From positions 1-64,000 of the forward strand of contig NZ_JACHGO010000009.1 of assembly GCF_014202345.1 (NCBI RefSeq): a stretch of DNA of 64,000 nt, in the 5' to 3' direction. The DNA comes from Desulfovibrio intestinalis. Lineage in GTDB: Bacteria > Desulfobacterota > Desulfovibrionia > Desulfovibrionales > Desulfovibrionaceae. Position 1 is the stretch's first letter, and each line of letters opens with the position of its first letter. Under the pieces are notes generated by a model. The model did not search any database. It was not told the origin of the DNA and worked only from the letters and a program-made list of their open reading frames with translations. The position numbers and the translations under genes are program-made. This document shows positions 43,722 through 51,500 of this stretch, piece by piece.

Positions 43722-45071
43722 ATGACCAAGAACAGTGACAAGCCACTGGTAGTAGGCCTTGCCGGATTCGGCACCGTGGGCGGCGGTCTGGTACGCCTGA
43801 TCGAAGAAAACGCAGACCTCATCCGCCGTCGTTCAGGCCGTGACATCCTGATCAAGAAAGTACTGGTGCGCAACGCCAAAAAGGCGCGCAACGTGCCCCT
43901 GCCCGACGGAGCGGAGCTGGTTACCAATCCACGAGACCTTACGGACGACCCGGAAATCGACGTGCTGGTGGAACTCATAGGCGGCATCGACAACGCCCGT
44001 GATCTCATCGACCGCGCCCTCGATCAGGGCAAGCACATTGTTACGGCCAACAAGGCTCTTCTGGCAGAAGAAGGCCTTTCACTTTTTCAGAAGGCCGACC
44101 GCAAAAAGCGTATCCTGCGCTACGAAGCCAGCGTGGCCGGGGCAGTACCCATTGTGGAAGCCCTCAAGGAAAGCCTCACGGGCAACCGCATTCAGTCGCT
44201 CATGGGCATTCTCAACGGCACCAGCAACTTTATCCTGTCCGAAATGACATCCAATGGGCTGGACTTTGACGTGGCCCTCAAGCAGGCCCAGCATCTGGGT
44301 TTTGCCGAAGCTGATCCCACGCTGGACATCGACGGTCACGACGCGGCCCACAAGCTCATTCTGCTTATCCGTCTGGCCTACGGGGTGCACTATCCCTATA
44401 CGGCCCTTTCGGTGCGCGGCATCCGTGGCCTTTCTGCGCTGGACATCCGCCTTGCCCGCGAATTCGGCTACCGTATCAAGCTCATCGGCCAGGTACGCCA
44501 GGTGCCCTGCCCCGAAGAAAAGGCTGACGCCAAGGAATGTGGCGAAGGCCCGGTACGCCTTGAAGCCGGGGTGTTTCCCGCGCTTGTTTTCCACAAATAT
44601 CTGCTGGCCCGGGTGGGCGGTGCGTACAATGCCGTGCGCGTTGACGCCAATGCTTCCGGCCCGCTCTTTTTCCACGGACGCGGCGCGGGCGACCTGCCCA
44701 CCGCCGGAGCCGTGCTGGCCGACCTGCTGGCCGTTGCCCGCGACGAACGCCCCAACAATACAGGCTTTGTGGGCAAGGAGCTGCCCAAGGCCGCCATTGT
44801 GCCGCCGGAAGAATGGCGCTCCTGCTACTATGTGCGCGTTATGGTGCAAGACACACCCGGCGTGCTGCGCGATCTTTCGGGCTGCATGGCCGCCGAGGGA
44901 ATCAGTATGGCGCAGGTCATACAGAAGTCTGACGAAGGACAGGGCGTGCCGCTGGTCTTCATGACGCACGAAACCACGGCCCAGGCTATGAGCGACGCCC
45001 TCCAGCGCACGCTGGAAGCGGGCCTGCTCAAAGAACCCGCGGTATACTTCCGCGTGCTGGGCGGCGAATGA
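43722..45071 (+). CDS. hom: homoserine dehydrogenase with ACT domain
   Basis: The enzyme reduces aspartate semialdehyde to homoserine, the branch to threonine and methionine. From MTKNSDKPLVVGLAGFGTVGGGL (NAD(P)-binding loop) the 449-residue chain continues with VTANKALLAEEG, the catalytic lysine/glutamate region ILNGTSNFILSEM and GFAEADPTLDIDGHDAAHK. A C-terminal ACT regulatory domain (about residues 365-445, YVRVMVQDTPGVLRDLSGCM) suggests feedback by threonine. GGAGAAATC precedes the start. It overlaps the ATP-grasp gene by four bases. Confidence 0.97.
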   Translation: MTKNSDKPLVVGLAGFGTVGGGLVRLIEENADLIRRRSGRDILIKKVLVRNAKKARNVPLPDGAELVTNPRDLTDDPEIDVLVELIGGIDNARDLIDRALDQGKHIVTANKALLAEEGLSLFQKADRKKRILRYEASVAGAVPIVEALKESLTGNRIQSLMGILNGTSNFILSEMTSNGLDFDVALKQAQHLGFAEADPTLDIDGHDAAHKLILLIRLAYGVHYPYTALSVRGIRGLSALDIRLAREFGYRIKLIGQVRQVPCPEEKADAKECGEGPVRLEAGVFPALVFHKYLLARVGGAYNAVRVDANASGPLFFHGRGAGDLPTAGAVLADLLAVARDERPNNTGFVGKELPKAAIVPPEEWRSCYYVRVMVQDTPGVLRDLSGCMAAEGISMAQVIQKSDEGQGVPLVFMTHETTAQAMSDALQRTLEAGLLKEPAVYFRVLGGE

Positions 45072-46267
45072 TTATTCTTGACCAGCCCTATGTTTCGCCG
45101 GAGCTGCTGGCCTATGCGGCAGCCCGGCAGGAACCCGTGCTCGACAACTATATGGCCCGGGCCTGCGCAACCGGGCTTAAAGTGCAGGACAAGCAGGGGC
45201 TCAACCTTGTGCCCGAAGCCCGCTTTGCCGCCATGCTGCAAAACGGGCAACAGCAAAACAACGAAAACTCTGCCCCGCCGCGCCTGTACACCTGCTCTGA
45301 AAATTCCCTGTCATGGGTGGCGGAGCACTGCTCCCCGGCTCTGGCCGAGGCCATTGGCAAACTCAAGAACAAGGCGCTCACGCGCGAGCTGCTGCGCCCG
45401 CTGGACACGGACTATTACTACCGCCGCCTGAACATGGCAGAAATGCAGGCTCTGCCCTTCAAAGAAGTGCGTGTGCCCTGCATTCTCAAACCAGCAGTAG
45501 GGTTCTTCAGCCTTGGCGTATACCGCATCAGCAATGAGGCAGACTGGCTGGCCGCCAAAAGCGACATTGCCGCCGAAGCGCAGCGCTGGGCCGAGCAGTA
45601 TCCGCAGTCTGTCGTAGACGGCAACGACTGGCTGCTGGAAGAGTACATTGAAGGTGATGAATACGCCGTTGATGTTTATTTCGATCAGGACGGTCAGGCC
45701 GTCATCTGCAACATCCTGCGGCACGAATTCACTGGCGACACCGACGTGAGCGACCGCCTCTACTATACCAGCGCGGGCATCATCCAGAACCATCTTGCGG
45801 AATTTGAGGTATGGTTCAACAAGGTCAACGCCATTCTGGGCCTGAGGAATTTTCCGGCCCATGTGGAGCTGCGGCGCTCGGCTGCGGGCCGCATTCTGCC
45901 CATCGAGTTCAACGCCCTGCGCTTTGCGGGCTGGTGCAGCACGGATGTGAGCCTTTTTGCCTGGGGCTTCCACTCCTACGGATGTTTTCTTGAAGGCCAA
46001 AAGCCCGACTGGGATGCGGTCCTCAAAGGCAAGGAAGGCAAGCTGTATACCCTCATGGCGCTGAACAAGCCCGCCAACTGCCCGCCTGTTCACAGTTTTG
46101 ACTACGAAGCCCTGGGCCGGGGTTTTGCCAAGGTGCTCTGCCTGCGCCGCCACGACTACAGCCGCTATGGCCTGTTCGGCTTTCTGTTTACTGAAACTCC
46201 TGAAAACCAGCGCCAGGAACTGGACCGTATCGCCAGTTCAGACCTGCTGGAATTTGCCGTAATCTGA
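45068..46267 (+). CDS. ATP-grasp domain protein, substrate unknown
   Basis: ATG 45068 overlaps the hom stop codon. The 399-residue protein has an N-terminal part without recognisable motifs (MIILDQPYVSPELLAYAAAR), and then the ATP-grasp core: VPCILKPAVGFFSLGVYRI (the Lys/Gly nucleotide-binding loop), WLLEEYIEGDEYAVDVYFDQDG and the metal-binding PAHVELRRSAAGRILPIEFNALRFAG. Such enzymes ligate carboxylates to amines or thiols. Coupling to homoserine dehydrogenase hints at an amino-acid-related substrate, but this is inference. Confidence 0.85.
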   Translation: MIILDQPYVSPELLAYAAARQEPVLDNYMARACATGLKVQDKQGLNLVPEARFAAMLQNGQQQNNENSAPPRLYTCSENSLSWVAEHCSPALAEAIGKLKNKALTRELLRPLDTDYYYRRLNMAEMQALPFKEVRVPCILKPAVGFFSLGVYRISNEADWLAAKSDIAAEAQRWAEQYPQSVVDGNDWLLEEYIEGDEYAVDVYFDQDGQAVICNILRHEFTGDTDVSDRLYYTSAGIIQNHLAEFEVWFNKVNAILGLRNFPAHVELRRSAAGRILPIEFNALRFAGWCSTDVSLFAWGFHSYGCFLEGQKPDWDAVLKGKEGKLYTLMALNKPANCPPVHSFDYEALGRGFAKVLCLRRHDYSRYGLFGFLFTETPENQRQELDRIASSDLLEFAVI

Positions 46268-46282
46268 CCCAAGGAGGCCGCC

Positions 46283-46699
46283 GTGCTGTGCCTGGAATTT
46301 GAGACCACAAGCCGTAGCGACATGCGTGACATTACTTCGCAGCTTCGCAGCTTTGTGCGGCGCAACGCCATTGAAAAAGGCTGGCGCAACGGCATTCTCG
46401 CTCTTTTTTGCCCGCACACCACCTGCGGGCTCACGGTCAATGAAGGGGCAGACCCCGACGTTCGCCGCGACATGCTGACCTTCTTCAACGGTCTTGCGCC
46501 GCGTCTGGGCGATTATCACCATGCCGAGGGCAACAGCGATGCCCATATCAAGGCAACCCTGCACGGCCCCTCGCTGACACTTTTTGTGGAAAACGGCGAG
46601 CTGTGTCTTGGCACATGGCAGTCTGTCTACCTGTGTGAAGGCGACGGCCCGCGCCGCCGCAGCGTTTGGCTGCAATGGCTCGCAGGACAGGAAGAATAG
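46283..46699 (+). CDS. yjbQ: YjbQ/UPF0047 family protein
   Basis: The GTG start lies five bases after a perfect AAGGAGG. The 138-residue protein has the family marks FCPHTTCGLTVNEGADPDVRRDM, HHAEGNSDAHIKATLHGPSL and LGTWQSVYLCEGDGPRRRSVW. YjbQ/UPF0047 proteins are small trimeric beta proteins with conserved His/Glu, reported to have a minor thiamine-phosphate synthase activity; the physiological role is unclear. It sits between the ATP-grasp and antiporter genes in a tight operon. Confidence 0.93.
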   Translation: MLCLEFETTSRSDMRDITSQLRSFVRRNAIEKGWRNGILALFCPHTTCGLTVNEGADPDVRRDMLTFFNGLAPRLGDYHHAEGNSDAHIKATLHGPSLTLFVENGELCLGTWQSVYLCEGDGPRRRSVWLQWLAGQEE

Positions 46700-46701
46700 T
46701 C

Positions 46702-48390
46702 ATGGAGCACCAGACAACCCTCATACTGACCCTGGCAGGCGGCCTTTCCGCCGCTATGATACTAGGCTTCATTACCCAGAAGCTGCGCCTTTCACCGCTG
46801 GTGGGCTATCTGCTGGCGGGCATTCTGGTGGGACCGTATTCTCCCGGTTTTGAAGCCGACGCCGCAACAGCGGCCCAGTGCGCTGAAATCGGCGTCATAC
46901 TGCTCATGTTCGGCGTGGGTCTGCACTTTCACCTCAAGGATCTTCTGGCCGTGGGGGCTATTGCCCTTGGCGGCGCAGCCGTGCAGATTTCAGCCGCAAC
47001 ACTGGCCAGCATGGTCATGCTGCACTATTTCTTCGGCTTTTCGCTGATGTCTGGAGCCATCTTCGGCATGGCCATTTCTGTGGCGAGTACCGTGGTGCTC
47101 ACCCGTGTGCTTACAGACAATCATCAGCTCCATACCCATACGGGGCATGTGGCCCTGGGCTGGCTGGTGGTTGAAGACATCTTTACCATTCTGCTGCTGG
47201 TGCTGCTGCCCGCAGTTCTCAGCCCCGGGGGAGAATTCTGGAGCGCACTGGGCCTCACCCTGCTCAAACTGGCTGGCCTTACGGTCTTTACCCTGGTTGT
47301 GGGTCAGAAACTCATTCCGCTTTTTCTGGGCTATGTGGCGCGCACGGGTACGCGCGATCTCTTTACCCTGGCTGTCATTGCGCTGGCCCTGGGCATTGCC
47401 GTGGCCGCAGCCTATGTTTTTGACGCCAGCATGGCCCTTGGGGCCTTTTTGGCCGGGATGGTGGTGGGGCAATCCGAGTTCAGCGCGCGCGCCGCTGCCG
47501 AGGCCCTGCCCCTGCGCGACGCCTTCGCGGTGCTGTTCTTCGTTTCCGTGGGCATGCTCTTTGACCCTGTGGCCCTGCTCACAGACTGGCCCCTCATGCT
47601 GGTGACCCTTTTCATCATTTTAATAATCAAACCTCTGGGCGCGCTGGCCATGACGACGCTCTTCCGCAAGCCGTTGCGGTTGGGGTTGGCGGTTTCGGCC
47701 TCGTTGTCGCAAATAGGGGAATTTTCCTTTATTCTCGCGGCCATGGGCATCAGCCTTGGTATTTTTGACGCCAGGGTGAACAATGCCATCATCCCGGCGG
47801 CAATGATCTCCATTACCCTGAACCCGATGATCTTCCGCAGGGTTGAGGGTCTGGCCCGCTGGATCGAGGGCAGACGCAAAAATGACCAGCCCGCCGAGGG
47901 CACGTCAACTGCCGCCCCGGACGACGGAAAGCCCCATGTGGTGGTCATCGGTTACGGCCCTGTGGGCCGCAGCTGTTGCAGCATCCTGCGTGAAAGCGGC
48001 ATCACGCCTGTGGTGGTGGAGATGAATATCGACACTGTGCGCAAGGAGCGCGGCAAAGGTCTGCCCATCCTTCACGGCGACGCCGGGCAGGCAGAAGTAC
48101 TGCGTGAGGCGGGACTGGAGCGGGCCGAAGCCCTGCTCTTGACCACGCCCAGCATTCCCGCCTCGGACGTGGCCGCCATTGCCCGCGCCGTCAACCCTGA
48201 CATACGCATTCTTGTGCACACGTCTTTTGTGGGCGAAGCCCGTAAATTGCGCCAGGAAGGCGTTACCGCCGTATTCAGCGGCGAGCGCGAAGTGGCGCTG
48301 GGCATGTCGGAGTATCTGCTGCGCTATCTTGGCGCGCCGGAAGCCCTTGTGCAGACGGAGCTTGAGCGGGTACGTCAGAAGCTGGACTAG
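46702..48390 (+). CDS. Kef/YbaL-type monovalent cation:proton antiporter (CPA2) with TrkA-N domain
   Basis: The start MEHQTTLILTLAGGLSAAMIL has AGGA upstream and lies two bases after yjbQ. About 12 hydrophobic helices (residues 5-385) carry the CPA2 marks LRLSPLVGYLLAGILVGP, ASTVVLTRVL and the transport-helix region ASMALGAFLAGMVVGQSEF. The C-terminal TrkA-N/RCK domain (about 405-520) has the Rossmann loop VVIGYGPVGRSCCSIL. Total 562 residues, as in the YbaL/KefB group. It probably exchanges K+ or Na+ for protons under nucleotide control. It closes the hom operon. Confidence 0.93.
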   Translation: MEHQTTLILTLAGGLSAAMILGFITQKLRLSPLVGYLLAGILVGPYSPGFEADAATAAQCAEIGVILLMFGVGLHFHLKDLLAVGAIALGGAAVQISAATLASMVMLHYFFGFSLMSGAIFGMAISVASTVVLTRVLTDNHQLHTHTGHVALGWLVVEDIFTILLLVLLPAVLSPGGEFWSALGLTLLKLAGLTVFTLVVGQKLIPLFLGYVARTGTRDLFTLAVIALALGIAVAAAYVFDASMALGAFLAGMVVGQSEFSARAAAEALPLRDAFAVLFFVSVGMLFDPVALLTDWPLMLVTLFIILIIKPLGALAMTTLFRKPLRLGLAVSASLSQIGEFSFILAAMGISLGIFDARVNNAIIPAAMISITLNPMIFRRVEGLARWIEGRRKNDQPAEGTSTAAPDDGKPHVVVIGYGPVGRSCCSILRESGITPVVVEMNIDTVRKERGKGLPILHGDAGQAEVLREAGLERAEALLLTTPSIPASDVAAIARAVNPDIRILVHTSFVGEARKLRQEGVTAVFSGEREVALGMSEYLLRYLGAPEALVQTELERVRQKLD

Positions 48391-48429
48391 GGAAACGCGC
48401 TTTGCCAAACGAAATAACTGCGCGTTTCC
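48391..48429. repeat. palindromic element E, short form
   Basis: GGAAACGCG at the base after the antiporter stop codon pairs with CGCGTTTCC. The inner GCCAAACGAAATAACTGCGC and the flank CTTTAATCRGTGCT match the right half of the element after panC. Confidence 0.7.
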
Positions 48430-48489
48430 CGGAGACCCTTTAATCGGTGCTTCCTTAGGTACAGACCTCATTGTATTTTTGGATACTTT

Positions 48490-48526
48490 GTGGGAAAGGA
48501 CCCTTTCGCGAAAGGGTCCTTCCCCA
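48490..48526. repeat. palindromic hairpin C, copy 2
   Basis: GTGGGAAAGGACCCTTTCG is followed directly by CGAAAGGGTCCTTCCCCAC, a nearly perfect 18-bp-arm hairpin. The preceding GGATACTTTGTGGG matches copy 1. The remaining 200 bp to dinB show no gene. Confidence 0.75.
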
Positions 48527-48728
48527 CACCTCCTTCTTCTAATATTCTTTATATATTTGGCATAGTACGAAGATCCTTCTGAACTGAAGCGGGAACTGCA
48601 ACCTGCTGCGCACGACACCCCTTGCCCGGCGTTTGCCCTGTCAGGCCGCCCCGTGCTATCCTCAAGTATCCCACAAGCAGTCAGCAATTCGCTCATTTCA
48701 TCCGTAAACAGCCCCTAGGGCCGCCGCC

Positions 48729-49994
48729 ATGATTATTCATCTTGATATGGATGCTTTTTTTGCTTCCGTGGAGCAAATGGACAACCCCGACCTGCGCGGC
48801 AGGCCCGTCATTGTTGGCGGCAGCAGCGACCGTGGCGTGGTTTCTACCTGTTCCTATGAGGCACGGGCCTTTGGCGTGCATTCGGCCATGCCAATGGTTT
48901 TGGCGCGGCGTCTGTGCCCGCAGGCGGCCATTGTGCGCGGAAATTACCGGCGCTATGGCGAACTTTCCAACGCCATCATGACGTCTCTTTGCGACTTTTC
49001 GCCTCTTGTGGAACCTGCCAGTGTGGACGAGGCCTATATGGACGCCACGGGCCTTGAACGCCTTTTCGGCCCTCTGGATGAGCTTATGGCGGCCATCAAA
49101 GCGCGCGTCTTTGAAGTGACGGGCGGCCTGACCTGCTCGGTGGGGGCCGCTCCGGTCAAGTTTCTGGCCAAGATATGCTCGGACGTGAACAAGCCCAACG
49201 GTGTGTTCATACTGCATCCCGAGAAAGTGGACGCCTTTTTATGCGCCTTGCCCGTGGGCAAAATTCCCGGCGTGGGCAAGCGTATGGTGCAAAATCTGCA
49301 AGATATGGGCATCAGAACAGTGGGCCAACTGCGCCACTTCAGCCCCGAAGCTATGGAGCGCCGCTTTGGCAAGTGGGGTGCCGTGCTGTATGAGCGCGTG
49401 CACGGCCGCGACAACCGTAAAATTGAGACGGGCCGCGCCGCCAAGAGTGAAAGCGCGGAATGCACCTTTGCAGAAGACACGCGCGACAGGGACTTTCTGC
49501 AGCGCATGCTCATGGCCCATGCCGAGCGCGTGGGAACCTCACTGCGCAAGCATGGCTACAAGGGCCGCACAGTCACCCTCAAGGTGAAATTTTGTGACTT
49601 CAAACAGGTTACGCGTTCGCGCACACTGGAAGAGCCAATTAACGCGACGGAAACCATATTTCAGATCGGCTGCCAGTTGCTGGCAGAGCTGTCTTTTCCG
49701 CAGCCTGTGCGCCTCATCGGGCTTGGTGTGTCTGGTTTTGATGCCCCTGCGAACCAGCTTTTTCTGCCGGGCACAGGCAAGGCAGCCGGGCAAAATCTTG
49801 ACCCGCATGTTGAGGCCAAAAGGCAAAAACTGGATGCCGCCCTGGATAGCCTGCGCCAGAAGTTCGGCGGGCAAGCCGTGCAACGTGGCCGTCTGTTCAC
49901 TCTTGCCCAGCAGGAGAACACGCCGGAACGCGTGAACAACGGCAAGGGTGACGGAGTGGATAAAAAGCCTGGCGGCGGGCGGCGGGCGCAATAG
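48729..49994 (+). CDS. dinB: DNA polymerase IV (Y family)
   Basis: This is a translesion polymerase. The 421-residue protein starts MIIHLDMDAFFASVEQMDNP with the first catalytic Asp pair. It continues with the palm LVEPASVDEAYMDATG, the helix-hairpin-helix LPVGKIPGVGKRMVQNLQDMGI and a little-finger domain. The C terminus is unusual: after the family core a low-complexity GDGVDKKPGGGRRAQ ends at a TAG that belongs to intergenic repeat A, so the repeat has supplied the last codons. No canonical LexA box was recognised upstream. Confidence 0.95.
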   Translation: MIIHLDMDAFFASVEQMDNPDLRGRPVIVGGSSDRGVVSTCSYEARAFGVHSAMPMVLARRLCPQAAIVRGNYRRYGELSNAIMTSLCDFSPLVEPASVDEAYMDATGLERLFGPLDELMAAIKARVFEVTGGLTCSVGAAPVKFLAKICSDVNKPNGVFILHPEKVDAFLCALPVGKIPGVGKRMVQNLQDMGIRTVGQLRHFSPEAMERRFGKWGAVLYERVHGRDNRKIETGRAAKSESAECTFAEDTRDRDFLQRMLMAHAERVGTSLRKHGYKGRTVTLKVKFCDFKQVTRSRTLEEPINATETIFQIGCQLLAELSFPQPVRLIGLGVSGFDAPANQLFLPGTGKAAGQNLDPHVEAKRQKLDAALDSLRQKFGGQAVQRGRLFTLAQQENTPERVNNGKGDGVDKKPGGGRRAQ

Positions 49995-50345
49995 AAGAAT
50001 GGCGTCACTTTTATGAAACCATTTGTACCCTGCGGGTACGGCAACTTTTCTTCTCTTTATTTCTGCCGCCTGCGCGGCGCGCGGCAAGGCGGGGCCGGTT
50101 ATGGGGCTTCGCCCCCTTCTCGGCCCCCCTTGCATCCCCCCCGAAGCACCCCCTGTTCTACCCCGACCACCAAATATCTTTTTCGGAGGCGGCTACGCAC
50201 GAACCTCGCCGACGTGTCGGCTTCGGTTCTTTATGACGCCGCCCCCGACAATGGTCTGCACTTCGCCTGATAAGCTGCAAAACCCCAATCAAATTACTTA
50301 TGTACGGCAACCGTTGCCTTTGAAAGCATTGTGATTCCGATGGGA
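49980..50345 (+). repeat. intergenic repeat A, copy A3
   Basis: From GCGGGCGCAATAGAAGAATGG (inside dinB) to TTGCCTTTGAAAGCATTGTGATTCCGATGGG the sequence follows the element at 13613-13980 with mostly single substitutions over about 250-350 bp. Confidence 0.85.
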
Positions 50346-50399
50346 GTACTTTTATTCCGAGGTCGACAAGCGAATCTTAGCAACCAGACGCCCTAGCCC

Positions 50400-50670
50400 C
50401 TCATTCAACGCGAAAGCACACGATGGCATTGCGCGGCGCGCAGGGAGATCACCCGACCAGAGGGAGGGAAGCTCCCGGAGCAAAAGACGCGCAGCCCTCG
50501 CGTAATGATGGAATTGGGAAAGCCCTTGAGGGCTATCCCGTGGGAGTGGATATATATGGAAAACCAGCGGGGTCGTCCGGGGGGAGTGCAGAGGGGGCCT
50601 CGGAGGGGCGGCAGCCCCTAACAGGCCCCCTTCTGCCGCTCGCCGCGCAGGCGGCCAAAATGAAAAAAAT
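50400..50670 (+). repeat. intergenic repeat B, full copy
   Basis: It shares CGCGAAAGCACACGATGGCA, GGGAGGGAAGCTCCCG, GGGCTATCCCGTGGGAGTGG, GGTCGTCCGGGGGGAGTGCA and GCCGCTCGCCGCGCAGGCGG with the copy at 18575-18835. Here it directly follows repeat A. The stretch 50671-50781 shows nothing recognisable. Confidence 0.8.
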
Positions 50671-50781
50671 CAGACTAGCTTGATATCCGTGGCACGTTTT
50701 GCCAAACCAGATAAACTCTGAAAATGTGATTGTCAGCAGAAGCCTCGCCACCACGTAAACAACCCCAGCGAACTACCCGCT

Positions 50782-51258
50782 CTACCTGCCTTCCGGGTCT
50801 CCCATTCTGCAAACAATCTCAAATTCATTTTTACTCACGGGCATTACTGAAAGTCTGGACCCTTTGCGCAGCAGCTCCATACCCGCCAAGGCGGGATCCA
50901 TACGCATGGCCTTGAGCGGCACGGCATTAGCAAATTTTTTGACAAAGCACACGTCCACCGCATACCAAAGTGGCCTTTCGGGCGTCGATTTGGGGTCAAA
51001 GTGCTCGTCTTCCGGCTCCCAGGCTGTCGCGTCGGGATACCCGGCCTTGACCACACGGGCCACGCCAACCGCTGAAGGCGCGGTGACACTGTGGTAGAAG
51101 ATGACCATATCACCTACAGATATCTGATCTCGCAGGAAGTTGCGTGCCTGAAAGTTCCGCACGCCGCTCCAGCTGGTGATCTGCTCCGGTTCAGCGGCGA
51201 GGTCGTCGATTGAGTAGCATCCTGGCTCCGACTTCAAAAGCCAATATTTCTTTTCCAT
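50782..51258 (-). CDS. EVE-domain protein
   Basis: The start MEKKYWLLKSEPGCYSIDDL lies after GGAGACC. The 158-residue protein is a single EVE domain (PUA-like fold): YWLLKSEPGCYSIDDLAAEP, WSGVRNFQARNFLRDQISVGDMVIFYHS and GVARVVKAGYPDATAW are diagnostic. EVE domains bind modified cytosine or other modified bases in DNA or RNA; standalone ones occur widely and are sometimes linked to modified-DNA defence. No restriction or methylase gene accompanies it here, so no defence role can be claimed. Confidence 0.94.
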   Translation of the reverse strand: MEKKYWLLKSEPGCYSIDDLAAEPEQITSWSGVRNFQARNFLRDQISVGDMVIFYHSVTAPSAVGVARVVKAGYPDATAWEPEDEHFDPKSTPERPLWYAVDVCFVKKFANAVPLKAMRMDPALAGMELLRKGSRLSVMPVSKNEFEIVCRMGDPEGR

Positions 51259-51500
51259 AGATGGTCTCCAGACTACAGACTTCAAATGAAAAGCCAGCTT
51301 GGCAAATACCGTCAGTTCCCGGCGTTGACGCCTCGGTGTTACCACTTCCGAGTACTTCTGCTCCGATACTTCTGGTCCAGCGCTCCAGACCTGACATTCT
51401 GGCCCAATGTTTCAGCCTCTCCCGCATCAATTACCAACGCATCCTCATGTCAGGGCACCTTACCTTTGGGGCAGGCCACTCGCAAAGCGAACACACAACA

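Noticed and set aside
13569..50135. Minus-strand frames at 13569-13766 and 49539-50135 share a peptide beginning MQGGPRRGRSPITGPALP
   Set aside because: The similarity is a by-product of repeat A. The second frame runs antisense into dinB, there are no ribosome binding sites, and the repeat does not keep the frame in its first tandem unit.
50782..51258. Defence island around the EVE-domain gene
   Set aside because: Neighbouring genes are dinB and mutL; no nuclease, methylase or other defence gene is present, so a defence role is not supported.
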